The notes: generated from the letters alone by a model not told the origin. 64,000 bases of DNA from Bactericera cockerelli (GCA_024516035.1 CM044961.1:2416020-2480019), one strand, 5' to 3'; numbered from the stretch's first letter, positions 1 through 12,533 are shown. Translations and numbers: made by a program.

Positions 1-2400
1 TGCCTAATGGTTACCTTCCACTAATGAGAATTATTATTATTTATACTCTATACTCTCTATTTTTTCATTATTTAAGGGACACATTAGCAACATGATTCTC
101 AACAACAAAAATCTCCTTCAATGCATAAAAATTTGGAATATCTGCCAATTTCAGGATTATTCTTGAAATTCTGAGAATATTTCATTAAAAATTTTGTTTG
201 TCATGGTACTTGACATGGGATTCCAGTCTAAAAAAATAAATGTATTTTTGTTTGTAATTTTGTTCAAGGAGAAAAGAGAAAATGGTTTATTATACTTTCA
301 AGATATGAAAAGAATCTGCCAAGAGATAGATATGGGTGACCAAATAATACTTCCTCCACCATGAGATAGTATGTGTGCCTATCTTAGGGAAATGGGATTA
401 TTAAAAAAATATTGGTTAGCTCTTCTTTCCTATATTTTTATTCTATCTCTCTCTCTTCATTGCTAAAATTATTTATTATATGAGTGAGGTTTCTGATACA
501 GTTTGGTTAGGATAAGAACCAAAATCCAATATTGTGTTTTTTCAACATTTTCTGGCATCTAGAGTGCTGTTGTTCAAAATTGACAAGCTAAATTTTAGGT
601 TTTCTGGTAAAGGTGTATTTTTGAACTAATCAAAATTGGTCTACATTAGTTCTTTACAAAACAGCACTCCAAATTTATCATATCATGAAGTTACAGGGTG
701 CTTGCAGAAAAACCCACAGGACAAAAATTCAGGTGTTGAATATCTTCTTCTTGATTTTAAGATGTGCAAGTTTACGGGAGACAAACATTTTTTTTTCCTT
801 TGTTAGTTCCGTACATATTTTTTTAGTTTCATCAATATGGCTCAGGTCAGGGTTGAATTATGTAATAACTATAACTCTGTTACGAAAGCTTTTATTTAAA
901 GAGCTTGGGATTGCTTCTAACACGTGATATTTCTTTAGAGAGAAAAGCAAAGTAAGGGTGCATTTACCTATCACAATAACACTGGGTGATAAAACTCTGA
1001 CTAGCACTAGTGTTTTGGCAGTATGAATATTATTGAAAGTTAACCATTGATTAAATAATCAAACAATTAATGTGTCAAAAGATAAACACATCCTAGTTTT
1101 ACTTTTCTTTTTGAAAGCCAATTTCTTAATTAGTTGTGTGTTCTTTTCAAATTTTTCATGTGACTATAATTTATGATGTGAGCTCTCATTAATTTTATAA
1201 TCCTTAGGACTGCTTCAATCATGAAACCAGACTTGAGTCAGAAACCTTAATTTGTACTCTTCATCTTTAGCTCCTAATTAGATTTAAAACATTTGACCTC
1301 ACTTTTTCTCTCTATTTTGAAACATAGGAATTGCACCCAGAAAAAGACTTTTCCTTTCTGATATCAGTTAACACTAAACTATTTACATTCCTTAATGATA
1401 ACAGCAGAGTTCCTTTTCTGAAACACTGGTTGAGAAACAACTTCAAGAATTTTTCTTCCTAGATTTTTCAAGATTCACTTTACTTTTGTTATCCATTGGA
1501 TGAGGAAAATAAAAATGTAGGATTTTTCAATACCTCTAAATCTGGTTTAGTGAATTCTAAAGCTTCAAATCAAAGAAAATATCAAATAATGAACTTTGAA
1601 AAAAAAAAAAATTGTTACAAAACATTCTTTTTTTTTGTTTATATTAAGCATTATATCTATTTTTGATTTAAAGACATCTATTATAAAATTATTTATGGTG
1701 TAGCTTTTTTCAAAACTTTGGGAATAGAAATATGCATTAACTGGCCCTTTCTGATCTTTGTACTAATTTTCTAGTAAATCTTGGGTCTTTCATTTCAGTC
1801 AATGAAAGGGTTTTGATCAAACAAAAAGTAAATACATTTATCTAATATAAAGTAATCTTATTTGTAAAAAGATAATTAATTTATTAAAATTATTTAATTA
1901 AAATGGAAAACTATTGGTGTGTTGTCTAATTTTATTTAGCTGCTTTCCAGTGTTTCCCCTTGCTTTATCATATTTACAAAAGAAAATAAGAAGAACTGTT
2001 CAATGCAGGTGCTGGCAATGATTCTTTTTTATTTTATTTCTTCATTGCATTTCCTCATTATTAAACTGACATTGTAAGTGAAAATAAGAAAACAGCTAGT
2101 ATAAGATTGGAAAATATTGAAATAATAGAAATTATTCTTTTTTTAAAAAGTCTGCCCTGAGCAGTTTTACTTGGCATTAAAAAAACTGTGCTTGTTCAGG
2201 GCATGTACCACAGGACAACTGGAATGGTTATGCTCTTTGCATCATATTTACTGAGCTCCACATTCATTTCCACTTGTAAAATATAGAGCAACCTATTGCA
2301 TACACCAAGGAAGTTGATAAAAGTGGGAGACCAATGGCATCTAACATTTCTTCTAAGATGACAAAGAAATGTTTCACAAACTCTAAATACAAATCTAAAT
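1..2400. other. AT-rich intergenic flank
   Basis: No recognisable gene, RNA or well-bounded mobile element was seen. The stretch is A/T-rich with short homopolymers. The 80-residue frame at 685-927 shows no domain or codon signature and reads as a chance ORF. On the minus strand it is the 3' flank of ATPsynF, and a minus-strand AATAAA-type polyadenylation signal could lie near 2031-2037, about 400 bp past the stop codon; that placement is a guess. Confidence 0.5.
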
Positions 2401-2432
2401 CTTCATAGAGAGAGATAACATATTGAAAGTCT

Positions 2433-2461
2433 TCAATGGTATCTAGCAATGCGGTGAGAGC
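2433..2461 (-). CDS. ATPsynF: ATPsynF coding exon 3 (terminal)
   Basis: A 29-nt terminal coding segment after the acceptor TTTCTCTCTTTCAG. It completes a Ser codon, then encodes SHRIARYH and a TGA stop, matching the short basic C-terminal tail (HHRNYKYH-like) of other insect subunit f proteins. The 82-residue minus-strand frame covering this place is only a shadow. Confidence 0.88.
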
Positions 2462-5400
2462 CTGAAAGAGAGAAAGAAGAAGTTCATCAGGTATTATTAT
2501 TTTGCACAACATCTAGGACCTAGGTCATACAAGAGGGGGTTTTACCCTTCAAATATTCTAACCATGACTATTTTGTTGGTAAACAGGTGTGCTACACATA
2601 TTCTGTTAGCTTCTTTTACTTTCTTTGTCTTATAGAAAGGAAAGTAATGATATAACCCAAAATTTTCAAGAGTCAGTTTTCTGTGCCAAAACACAATTTA
2701 AGTTCCTAAATCTAAAGTTTCAGCCATTGGTCAGTACACCTGTCTGTATGTAAACATCCAAATAATGGTATAAGCTAGACTTGAAATTTTGTATACATAC
2801 TTCTATTTCCACCACCATGACAACACTCATTGACACAGAAAGTAAGTAATTACCTAGTTGATATCACTTTTATGAATATATATTTATGAAGATAGAAAAA
2901 TATACTTACTGATTCTTGAATAGTTGATAACATAGGAGAACAGACAGAGTCCAAACAGAACATGAAGGGTTCCAGACATGTTGGCTTTCTTAGGGAGAAC
3001 ATACTTATGATTCCATCTCCAGTAGGCTCGGCTTGCGGCTTGGGTCCATGCACGGGGATTCAAGCTCCGTCTTCCAAACCAACTTCCTAGCTCGCTTAAC
3101 TTGACTTGGCCCAGGGGTGTATCAGCTGCAAGAAAGTGATAGTTGGGAATCAATCTGATAAACCAAATTATTTTAATACATAGTGATTTAAAATGTCTGT
3201 GTCCCAGAACATGGATAATAATAATAATGCTTTATTTATACTGCCCGATTAGGAGTATTAAGTCCCATCATTCCAGCAGTAAGTTCATATGTGGTAGAAA
3301 TCCCAAAAGGGAAGATGTATATTGTTGTTTATGTGTCATTGATATAAGAGATTTATTACTTCATAATATAAGAAATCTATTGAAGTATTGTGTTCATTTT
3401 TGAAAAAAATATATTTTTTTGCTCTGATATTAATTTTTTTCATATTACAGAATTTTTTCTAGAATCTAGAATGTAAGAAAAATGATATTCTACCATATAA
3501 AACAAATTTGAAGAAAATCGGTTAAGTGGTTTTGCAGATATAAGTGATGTAGTATAAAATCTCAAAATTGCCATGTGTATACAATGAGAACCAATCATTA
3601 AGTTAACACATGCAAGACCATTTTAGAGTATAAGTTATCTTTGGACCACTGGTGGTAAAAATCAATTGTTAATCTGTTTCTCTGTTGGGACAGCTGATCC
3701 ATTTTGACCATACTAATATGTTCCACTGGTGAGACAGTTGAACCATTCTCAACAAACTCATTTGTGAGTAGGGTGGGTCAACTGTGCATGATCATGTTAA
3801 GGACATCACTGATGCTAATTTCATTAGCAACATCACAATTGCTCAAAAAATAATTTTTTATCGTTATTTTTAAAATTGGTAATTTCCTATTTTTCTTTAG
3901 GAAAATTGGCAATTTTCCTAAAAAAATAACTGGGATTCGGCTCAATCATTTGAGTACTTAACAGTTGTTTCTTGAGGGATTTACATGAAACTTTCACAAA
4001 AATACGTAGAATCTTAATAGGAAACGATTTCACCACGAAATAATCACAAATTTACACCTTAAATTACTTAAAACACGATTTTATTAAAATTACTTATTTG
4101 GATGATCAAAAGTCACTGACGCGAAATTACTTATGAAGTTACTTTATCTTAGGAATGAGAATACACATAATATTGACGGTAGTTTCTCAAAATACTGATA
4201 AAATATCTTTACCTTTAATGTATTTGAGTTTTACTAATTATTTCAGGAAAACTAATTAATTTATTCAAATTGCCGAATTCACTCGATTTTGAAAATGTTT
4301 TGCAAATTTTACTTTCAATTTGGCGTTTGGCGTTTCCATGCAACTGGGATTTGTTTACACTAAATATATTTGCGGTTGTCTAACCTGCATTCTTTTTACT
4401 TCCGAGAAATTTCTAAGATTAGAAATCGGAAGTATTGTGTTCGTTTTTGTAAAAAAAAATATTTTTTTGCTCCGATTTCAATTTTTTTCATATTTCTGGA
4501 CGTTTCATAACCTACTGAGTAAATTTGGTTTTGTGTCCGTCTGTCGGTCTGTCTGTCTGTCTGTCTGTTAAAACGATTCCTTGTAACGCGCAAATCTCGA
4601 AAACTACTCGACCGATTTTGATGAAATTTTGCACACATCTAGGAGACATTCTGCAGATGGTCCCATTTTAAATTTATCGAATTCATACCAGCGGTTCTGG
4701 GTGAAAGAGACCATGCGCCTGACCACTAACTTTTTACTTAAACGCTTATATCTCGTGAACGGTACACCCGATTTCGATGAAATTTTGTATGTATATGCAT
4801 GTTATTGTTTTACATAGACTATTTATATTTATTTTTTAATTAATTACAATTTGACTCTGATATTTCAGAAAATCCGAAATTTTGGACAAAAAAGTAAAAA
4901 AATAAGGACCACGACTTGCCGATACAGAAATTTTTGTGGAATTTAGAATGTAGAAAAAACGATATTCTACCATATAAAACAAATTTGAAGAAAATCGGTT
5001 GAGCCGTTTTGGAGATACAAGTAATTTTCTATAAAATCTCAAAATTGGCACGTGTTTACAATGTGAAGCAATCACGAGGAAGTACTGTGTCTATAATTGG
5101 CAGTGTTTTTTTTCTTTTTTTACTGGCCTCAAGACCTAAATGTCTACTAGTCCATGATGGAAATTATAATTTATTTAAAAATTATTACATTCATTTCTAT
5201 CTTCAAATTTGAAATTCAAATTCTATCTAAATTTGAAGCACACCACATCCATCTTCAACCTCATATCTCCTCAAATTATATCTTGAACCTCTCAATCTGA
5301 GAGAAACAGCCCGAATCAAAGCAACCTGTACTTTTGTTTTGACCCAACCAACAATTCTATTGTAAGGTTTTGTCCACTTGTTGGATAATGTGTTTGCCAT

Positions 5401-6906
5401 CTTTTTCAGGAAGCTATCAAATTCGTAGTGAAGGGCACCATCCACAGATATTATCAAGGGGGAAAACCTCTGATGTCTTCAACCGCTCTATCATATTTTT
5501 TATGTTTCTCGACAGCTGCACTATTTGAAAGACTTGGCCAGCTCTGGGAAGCATAAGAAGCTGCGTCGGCATTAATAATGCGATTGTCAAAAAACGCAGG
5601 CTTCCCAGATTCCCAAACGTCATTAACCTTGATGTCTGCAATCAGTGCTGTTTGATTGATGTCACTGTCTCTGACAATTGGTTCAATCATGACACCATTC
5701 CATGCAATATCAGACAACATAGCACATTCATCTCGCATGTAGTCATGTCCATGCTTGACCAACCCTCCCTTCTTGCAGTTCAATGCATGAGTAACATTCA
5801 TTGGTTGACCACATCCATCACAACTACTGGGTAAACCATTCACTTCATGTCCATATCTCATTGCTAGTGCGTCTCTGAACTGTGTTGGCGAAAGATCAAA
5901 ATGGTCTTGAGCAATTGGGATGACATTTAACCATTGAGAACATTTACTTTCGACAATTCTAGTTATCTCTCTCTTTTGTTTTTCAGGTAGTGTGTTAATT
6001 ATGTCATCACTCTTATTTTTTAATTTATCTTCCCGTTTATTTTTTTCTTCCAATAGTTTTAATTTAGAGTGGTCATGATGTTCTTGTAAAACCTGCATTC
6101 TTTGTTTTTGTTTACAAGTATTTAAAAATGGCGAAAGTAGTTTTAAAATTCACGATAAAACTTCATAATATAGTTCAAATTTTAATCAAAATTAAAGTAA
6201 TTTAAAGTGTAAATTTGTGGTTTTCTTGGTGTGAAATCATTTTCTAATGAGATTTTAAGTATTCTGTGAAAGGTTCATAAAAATCCTTCAAAAATAAGTA
6301 ATTTTGTAACCATGTGATTGACCCCTGGGATTCTTCTTTGCTGTTTGTAGATTTCTGTTTTTTTTTTTTTTATTATTGATTTTAACCCACTATTAACCTA
6401 TCCTCAGAAGACATAGGAGATCCCAAAACCATGTGATACATTACAACCGAATGCGTCTCTCAGCTCCATGGCTAGCATTCCAGCCCATCCCAGGCTGGGT
6501 GAGGTTAATGTGGGTAGTAGGTTTGTGAGTTTCTTGCAAATGGAGCGTAACACCCCCATCGTGATATGACCTAGCTGTAGCAGTTGAAAGTGACGTGAAA
6601 CACAACCAAAAAATAAAATAAAAAATAAAAGGAGGTAGGTACCTGAATGGCCATGACGTTTTTCATGCCCATGTCAAGATGCCCCTGCTCATGTCCCCTG
6701 GCAAGATGCCCCTGGCAGTAGCATTTCGACCCAGTCATAAATTTCTTTTTGCCTGTATGTATTTATTTTTTTAAGATAAACTTCTCATGGTTAGAGAGGT
6801 GTTGAACAGTATACTTACGTTTGCCATAGTAACGAGCGGGGTCATAGGGTCCATGGACCTGGGGTTTGTACTCAGGAGGGTAATTTCCGAAAGATCCGAA
6901 AGACAT
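2433..6906 (-). CDS. ATPsynF: ATP synthase subunit f, mitochondrial (three-exon gene)
   Basis: Subunit f is a small membrane subunit of the Fo sector of mitochondrial F1Fo ATP synthase, in the inner membrane, and helps hold the membrane domain and dimer together. The spliced CDS is complement(6819-6906, 2910-3125, 2433-2461) and gives 110 residues, close to the usual 105-110 in insects. Visible family signatures are an N-terminal [20 protein letters not shown] block, then [30 protein letters not shown], one transmembrane helix near residues 79-100 ([15 protein letters not shown]) and a short basic tail ending HRIARYH. Both introns start GTAAGT and end in CAG, and the phases join correctly (phase 1 at each junction). 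Intron 1 (3.7 kb) is full of repeats; intron 2 is 448 bp. The start is the first ATG of the family-matching frame. A non-coding first exon upstream cannot be excluded. Identity rests on remembered family sequence, not on a search. Confidence 0.95.
2610..2800. repeat. Decayed copy of the ACTTTCCTTATC interspersed repeat
   Basis: Begins with a near-palindrome of the form ACTTTC...GAAAGGAAAGTA and carries the cagccattggtc / ctgtctgta segment also seen at 49405-49620. Short copies of the palindromic head lie at 12074-12120 and 53224-53260. The element type is unknown. Confidence 0.5.
2910..3125 (-). CDS. ATPsynF: ATPsynF coding exon 2
   Basis: 216 nt, phase 1 at both ends. Acceptor TTTCTTGCAG, donor GTAAGTATA. 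It carries the conserved [11 protein letters not shown] and WRWNHKYV motifs and most of the single membrane helix. Confidence 0.94.
3219..3290. repeat. Short interspersed repeat (ATA)n / CTGCCCGA family
   Basis: An (ATA)n run followed by ctttatttatactgcccgat and agtcccatcattccagcag. Related copies lie at 10405-10480 and 42486-42550. It probably represents the end of a SINE or MITE family. Confidence 0.5.
3390..5110. repeat. Two related copies of an unclassified repeat in ATPsynF intron 1
   Basis: The text at 3390-3610 (a tattgtgttc start, then gatattctaccatataaaac and aagaaaatcggtt) recurs in longer form at 4430-5110, which also holds a (CTGT)n run at 4540-4568 and the sentence-like segment cgaaaactactcgaccgat. 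The first copy looks internally deleted. No protein fragment was recognised in either, so the class is unknown. Confidence 0.55.
5226..6098 (-). pseudogene. Retroelement ORF C-terminal fragment, frameshifted
   Basis: An open frame at 6098-5454 (214 codons) is followed, one frame over, by 5457-5227. Joined conceptually they resemble the C-terminal part of large reverse-transcriptase proteins common in animal retroelements. Seen motifs: [20 protein letters not shown], then [12 protein letters not shown], a Cys/His cluster (CDGCG ... HALNC), the segment [17 protein letters not shown], and in the second frame [12 protein letters not shown] with [13 protein letters not shown]. The Cys/His cluster followed by acidic D/E positions suggests a zinc-binding plus restriction-like endonuclease region, which is inference. 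The break falls in a TTTTCCCCC run, so it may be a real frameshift or a base-calling error. No reverse transcriptase domain precedes it; the copy is truncated. It lies inside ATPsynF intron 1 in the same orientation as the gene. Confidence 0.75.
6340..6635 (+). repeat. SINE-derived repeat (CAGGCTGGGTGAGG core)
   Basis: Contains the recurrent core cccaggctgggtgaggttaa, then gtaggtttgtgagtt, acccccatcgtgatatgac and cagttgaaagtgac before an A-rich tail. Partial copies occur at 8230-8420 (minus), 8935-9060 (plus), 53540-53660 (minus), 61200-61275 (minus) and 62145-62225 (plus). Confidence 0.6.
6819..6906 (-). CDS. ATPsynF: ATPsynF coding exon 1
   Basis: Encodes residues 1-29, starting [15 protein letters not shown] and ending RYYGK plus one base. 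The donor GTAAGTAT follows at 6818-6811. Confidence 0.93.
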
Positions 6907-8230
6907 GATTTTAATTAGAGATATGAATTTGGGCACTAATTATTGATGGATATTAAACTTTAAATGAAATTTTGATCTTCCTGGGGTCAAATCAGACAAT
7001 TTCTCAAGAAATGGAAATCAGCTGTTGTTTTGATTCTGAAATTCTGATAGCGAAGCTCACTTCACACGATGCATGTGAAGTATTTTGCAATCCGTTTTTT
7101 AGATAATCTTTTGATTTTTGAGCATACTTGGCTTTTTCTACGAACCTTGGATTTCAAGCCAGTGAAGTTGGCCATTCTCCAATAGGATAGTTAGTCCGTC
7201 AGGTGCTGCTGCGAACGACCAGACAACTGTACTAGAAAATATATAAGCAAGCTAATAAAAAACATTTATCAAAAAAAAGGAAACAGACGGCACGGAGCGT
7301 GTTTCAGGTTTTCGAGACGAGAGGTTAGTTTTCTAATTTCTTCTGCAACAAGATTTTGTACACAGTGTAGTGTAGAGTGTACTCTCTTAAATCTTATCCA
7401 GTTATCAGAAATGTCTAAAATGTTTTACAAATCGTATCTTTTACAACTTTTGTGATAAGCAGCGGGTATTTCCTTTCCATTTTATTTTTAAACCCTGTGT
7501 CGAATCAATCCGGTACTCTTCTATCAGTGATAAATGGTCAAACTATATTTTTTTAAATATCTTGTTTTTTAATCACTTTGACATTCTCATAAGGTGAGTG
7601 GTAGTTTTAAGAATTCTTGCTTTTTATCTGACTGCCAGGTGGTTTTTAATGGCTAGTAAATAACTCACTAAGTAGACAAATATAGGTCCAACAGAAGAAG
7701 GTAGTATGGCTACTTCCACTATCAGTAATTCAGTAGAGATAAGAATTGAAGTATAAATGATAGCCCCCTTATCACTACAATCTTGACCTATAAACCTTCT
7801 TCTCCTCTTGAACTTAAGGTGTGGATCAAATTAATTTTGCTTAGTGAAAGCATGTTATTGTTTGTATGGAATGAGTTTTGGCTAGCATGAAAGCTTTGGT
7901 TCAATAAATTAATACCTACCAGGTATACTAAATACCAGCCTCATTTAGATTGTGGGCCCAAAACAGGGAGTCTCATTTATAAGTTATATAGTAGTTTATA
8001 ATTAAGCACATCTTATTATAATTTATGTATAAGTATTGGCAGTTTCAAGTCAAGACATTGTGCACTGGTAGTCAAGTGTTCCCTGTACGGGTATAGGTAC
8101 TTTCAATTATTCTTACTCAGTAAGGGTACTTTGCCTAATTTTCTATCCTGTATGGGTCTAGGTACTAAATAGGTACTTGTTTTCTGGTTAAGTGAATTTA
8201 TGAATTCTTCTTTGTTTACATATATGTAGC
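6907..8230. other. Region upstream of ATPsynF; no gene seen
   Basis: Must contain the ATPsynF promoter on the minus strand, but no TATA box or initiator could be placed with confidence. A GC-richer patch at 7285-7325 ends in a donor-like GAGAG|GTTAGT on the plus strand, so a non-coding first exon of a plus-strand transcript is conceivable. Nothing else is recognisable. Confidence 0.35.
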
Positions 8231-8934
8231 CTTTAGCATACTCAAACACTTCGGATTTACTGTCACTGTGGTTTAAAGTCCCATTCTAGAATATCAAGAT
8301 GTAGGTTTTAAACTCCATTTCAAGGAAAATTATAAACCTGCTACCCTGACTAACCTCACAAAGCCTGGGTTGGGCTGGAAATAAACCTTTGGTGATCCTA
8401 TGAGAACCAAAGGATTCAATATGTCATTGGTACAATGCTGACGTTGTAAAGAAATAATTCAAAAAAATATAAATGTTAATAAAAACAACCTTGAAAATTG
8501 ACTTTTTTGTATTTTTAACATTGGTAAATCAGTCTCCTAAACACATAGAAACTATACCTACTTATTTCTTATTGCCCAAAATTTCTTGTATCGAGCTAGC
8601 CATCTAAACTCAAGATTTACAAATGTTCAAATATATCATTTGCAATAGTGTCTTCTATTCTTCTATTCTTGATATTAAGAAGTTCTTCATAATGCATGAA
8701 ATCAGAACCACTTCAATAAATTTATTTATTTTTAGTATTTACAATATGTATGTACATGTTAATGGACAATGGACATGCCTATCCCTCAATAACATTATAA
8801 CTACATACCTAGTTAATCACTCAAATAGTTGAGGAAAAATCCAATGATAGTGGAAACACCATGCACAGAAACCATTTCTTGTTTACCAGTTCTTGTAGGA
8901 TCACCAAAGTTAGGCAACATCCAGTGAGGTGAAT

Positions 8935-9060
8935 ATTGTGGCATTCTGGCCCAACCCAGGCTTTATGATGTTAATTTGGGTAGCAGGTTTGTAATTTTCC
9001 TGTGAATGGGTATGACCATGCAGTTGAAAGCGAATTTAAACCCAAACAACAAGAAAAAAA
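8935..9060 (+). repeat. SINE-derived repeat fragment
   Basis: Copy of the core seen at 6480-6635: cattctggcccaacccaggc, then gggtagcaggtttgta and gcagttgaaagcga, ending A-rich. Confidence 0.55.
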
Positions 9061-9854
9061 ATAGTACCTAAGGGTCAAATTATAAAACAGGATTAAATTT
9101 AAGATAAGATTTAGTTTCCCTCAAATTGGGTTATAGTGCTCTGCAATGGGTTGAAACTCTGACTTGAGTTCTGGCTTATTTTTTTTTTATTCCCGTTTTG
9201 TGATTTGGCCCTAAACTTGTCCACCCATGGGTGCGATACAGCTCTCTGAGCAAGTCTCATAATTTTGAAATGAAAGCAACCTTTGCCATGCATTTCCATA
9301 CTTCTGCATTGATCTTACAACTTTATCCATAGTCTTGGTTCAAAAATGTGTTTGACAGTTTGTTTGTATCTCAAATTGTGTTCTAACCAGATTGATGTAA
9401 CCACATGTTGGGTATTTGTATGTAAATAACGGGACTAACCCAATTCACATGGTAACAATAAAATTGGTACAATACATGATATTAAAAAAAAAAAATTAAA
9501 TCTTCTTCCTCATGTTTGTATTCATGATCCTTGGAATTTCCCTGTATATTCTTATTTTATTTATTTCACTGATTCCTTTATTTGGTGACAATGCAGGAAT
9601 AAATATTCCTTCATCTCTCCATCAGTATACCTGTTTCTTTGTGTTTTTGCCCTTTTCAACAAAAAATCTAACTGTTGGACTAAAAGCCAGGTGTTGACCA
9701 TTTATTTAAATATTCTTTTTTGAAGAAAAAAAAAAACAGAAATGCAAATTTATTCAATATGGAATATATAATAATTTGTATCTTCCTATGCTAGTTTTTC
9801 AGTTGGTATTTTTAAGCTTACAAAGAGAAACAGCTTAGAAACTTTTTATACAAG

Positions 9855-9992
9855 CATGTTGAACCTGGATGTATAAGAAACATTTCCAGGTCAAATTTAC
9901 CTGTCTCTAAGGGAAAATAACCTCTTAATAAGGGAAACTTGTATACAAAGAAAATTCTGGTCCCTTGAGTTCTCTTATATCAAGATTCAACA
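9855..9992. mobile_element. MITE, CCTGGATATAAGAGA family
   Basis: Ends are imperfect inverted forms of cctggatataagagaa. Other copies lie at 10475-10612, 43232-43340 and 62309-62437. The ends and size (about 120-140 bp) suggest a Tc1/mariner-pogo-like MITE; TA target duplications are only weakly visible. Confidence 0.55.
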
Positions 9993-10474
9993 CTATTACA
10001 TCCAAGTGTAGTGCGTGTAGTATGTATAGGTAGTTAGCTTCTAACAGAACGGAGGTAGAGTTTTTGCTGACACTTATAGAACCCTGTACACATCTCCAGC
10101 TGTCAATTTTATCTTGCTTCTAAAACAATGCATAGTTCTCTTGTGTTTATACATCATCAATGTTTCTTCCTTAATAGGATTGGTTTTCAAGCAGTAGGTT
10201 AATTGTTTAGTGTGCAAGGATCAACCATTGTTATGTTCAAATCATATAAAACTAAGCTTCAATTTTACATTTGTGTTCAGAGACTGTCAGATTAGCATGA
10301 GAAATCCTTGTTTATGCTAAATGATACCTGGTTGTTATAGAAAATGAAAGTTCAAGTAGGTATAGTCGATTTGGTTAAGGCACTAGACTTTTTTCAAGTT
10401 TTATAATAATAATAATAATAATAATGCCTTATATATACCTACTAAACTGCCCGACTAGGACTGATAAATCCCAT

Positions 10475-10612
10475 TAGAGTCAATCCTGGATATTAGAAAA
10501 TTAAAGGGACTGGAATTTTTCTCTTATTAAGAGGTTATTTTCTCCTATAGAGAGATAAATTTAACCTGGAAATGTGTCTCTTATATTCAGGTTTCTCTTA
10601 TATCCAGGTTCG
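10475..10612. mobile_element. MITE, CCTGGATATAAGAGA family
   Basis: Starts gtcaatcctggatatt and ends ctcttatatccaggttcgac, as inverted ends. The interior shares aagaggttattttctc with the 9.9-kb copy. Confidence 0.6.
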
Positions 10613-10619
10613 ACGGTAT

Positions 10620-11750
10620 TCCAGCAGTATGCTGCCGGGACCTGACTGCGGCGCGGTGCGTTCTCCCAGGCGCGCACACACGAATGATTTTATACTAGTT
10701 GATTAAACTGATCAGAGATCACATAAGAAATAATTTTTAATTTTTTTACCCATTTCTTAGTCTCTAGATCAACGCTTAATATTACCTGTTTAGAATATAC
10801 CCTGAAAATTTCAGCTCCATTGGACAAAAATTGCAGCTCTTATGGCGAAAATAAATATTGACTCAAATCTTAGCCTAGCTCGACAACACTTAAAATGTGT
10901 CATTAAAAAATTGTTTATTGTTAGCTAAGTATGTAAGAAACATACCCTGAAAAAATTTCGTACACAAATAAATAGAAACGGACAAATGCAGCTCGTTGAA
11001 GATTACTATTCGTTCGTAAATATAGAAGATAAAGCATTATCCGTGGAACGGATCTTACCAAATGCTTAATGCTTTTTATACTGCTGAGCTAATTAATATC
11101 TACGTACTAACGATCAAGTATGCATAAAGGCTTTATTCTTGATGTGTTAACTTCTCAGTTAATATGGATTTTTGGCTTTGGTAGGAATTGGAACCCAGGG
11201 TTTCCCAGAATACCTGTCTTGAGAATGTCACCCATCCGATGTTGCTTTAGTTATAGTAAGCGGGAACTCATGTTAACTCCGCGCTGGTACTACACTAATA
11301 CCATAATCCTATAGGATGTGATAAAATATTGCTTGAATATTTAAGTACACAGAACATCTCTATCTCTCTCACACACACACTCACTCACTATAACATCTCA
11401 TACAGAACAATACGAGTGTGTCAATATGTGGAATATAAAATTTACTCGCGCCTACAGTCCTAATACACGGCTGTGTTATCTCCAGTGTAATTGCCATTGA
11501 AAGCCGGCTCTGTTTCCTGTCGTTTCATCTCCTGTCCCGTGGGATTCTAGGAATTGATTGATCATGTTGATTCATGTATAGTTGTGATCATACTGACGAA
11601 TGGGTAATAGATGTATAGTGTGATCATACAGTTGATATTGACATGGGTAATAATGTATAGTGATGTGGATACTGAGAGCGTGATCAGTCGGATCAGAGAC
11701 AGACAGTGACGATTGCTGATGAGGAGCAAATTCAGGGAATTTTTTTCTAT
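10620..11750. other. Intergenic, no gene recognised
   Basis: Holds a GC-rich spot at 10622-10680, otherwise AT-rich sequence and a (CA)n-like run at 11370-11390. The 64-residue frame at 11120-11314 has no recognisable domain. Confidence 0.4.
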
Positions 11751-11757
11751 TTTAAAG

Positions 11758-11890
11758 TTATCATAACTGTGTTAATCACTCTCGTGATATCACATCTTCT
11801 CAAACTCGCTTTACCAAATCTACGCTGAAACCGGGACTTGAACCACCGACCTCCAGGTTACAAGTTCGCTACTTGTAATTCGTTAGACGT
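11758..11890 (-). repeat. tRNA-derived SINE (GGCGGACTTGTAACC family), minus strand
   Basis: The reverse complement gives a tRNA-like head with a B box inside ggtggttcaagtcccggttt, then cagcgtagattt, and aaagcgagtttgag and gtgattaacaca in the body. Relatives: 17375-17482 (plus), 23330-23455 (minus), 24816-24955 (plus), 34865-35015 (minus), 53995-54072 (minus). Confidence 0.7.
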
Positions 11891-12126
11891 CAAAGTCACC
11901 CCCACCCTTAAATGCAAATCTAAAGAAATAATGACAGAATTCAGGGAACAGAATCCTCTGATTATCCGGAAGGCACAGTTCTATTGTATTATTCACATTA
12001 CAACAAAACGGAAAACATTCCAGTTCTAATTGTGCTGCAATTACAATGTTTTTCCGAACTAACCCCATGTTCTTTTACTTTTTTACTTTCCTTATCTTAT
12101 AGAAAGGAAAGTAATGGAATTCAGTA

Positions 12127-12250
12127 GTCCCTGTGGCCGATTGGAGTAGCACACTAGTTTTGCACGAACGATGACCTGGGTTCGATCCGGGGCTAGGTAG
12201 AGAATTTTCTAGTCTGTACTTCAGATGCCCGTGATCCACTTATACCTCAT
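12127..12250 (+). repeat. tRNA-derived SINE fragment
   Basis: A head with gtggccgattggagtagc and a B box gacctgggttcgatcc, followed by ctgtacttcagatgcc. It is cut off at about 12250 by the next SINE. Related to the family at 19729-20034. Confidence 0.65.
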
Positions 12251-12500
12251 GCGGAAGGTCCCGGGTTCGATTGTATTCTTAATTTGGTTACACTGTTGTT
12301 TGTAAGGGATACCTTCCGGTGCACTCGTGTTGACCCAGCACCTAAGTCGGAAATATTGTGTCACTTCTCGCCCATCAGAGAGGAGACATACTACGGGATG
12401 GGCAAGCTACAACACAGACCACAAGCGCCTACAGTAGCTCCTGTTTCATGCCTACGAAATAAAAAAGGCTGTGAAACACTCATCTTAAAAAAAACTAACC
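12251..12500 (+). repeat. tRNA-derived SINE (TGTCACTTCTCGCCCATCAG family)
   Basis: Carries gggttcgattgt near the head, the body segment tgtcacttctcgcccatcag and the end segment cctacagtagctcctgtttc before an A-rich tail. Copies: 56670-56890 (plus), 30430-30680 (minus) and 25504-27870 (minus, split by a hAT element). Confidence 0.7.
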
Positions 12501-12533
12501 AGCGCGCGCACAATGGTAGAATCAGGGCTCTCG

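Noticed and set aside
2264..2512. 82-codon minus-strand ORF as a gene
   Set aside because: It overlaps the terminal exon of ATPsynF in another frame; the exon with good splice signals explains the conservation-like look.
7285..7340. Non-coding first exon and promoter of Vha100
   Set aside because: A donor-like GTTAGT after a GC-richer patch was seen, but it lies 38 kb upstream with no transcript evidence; not called.
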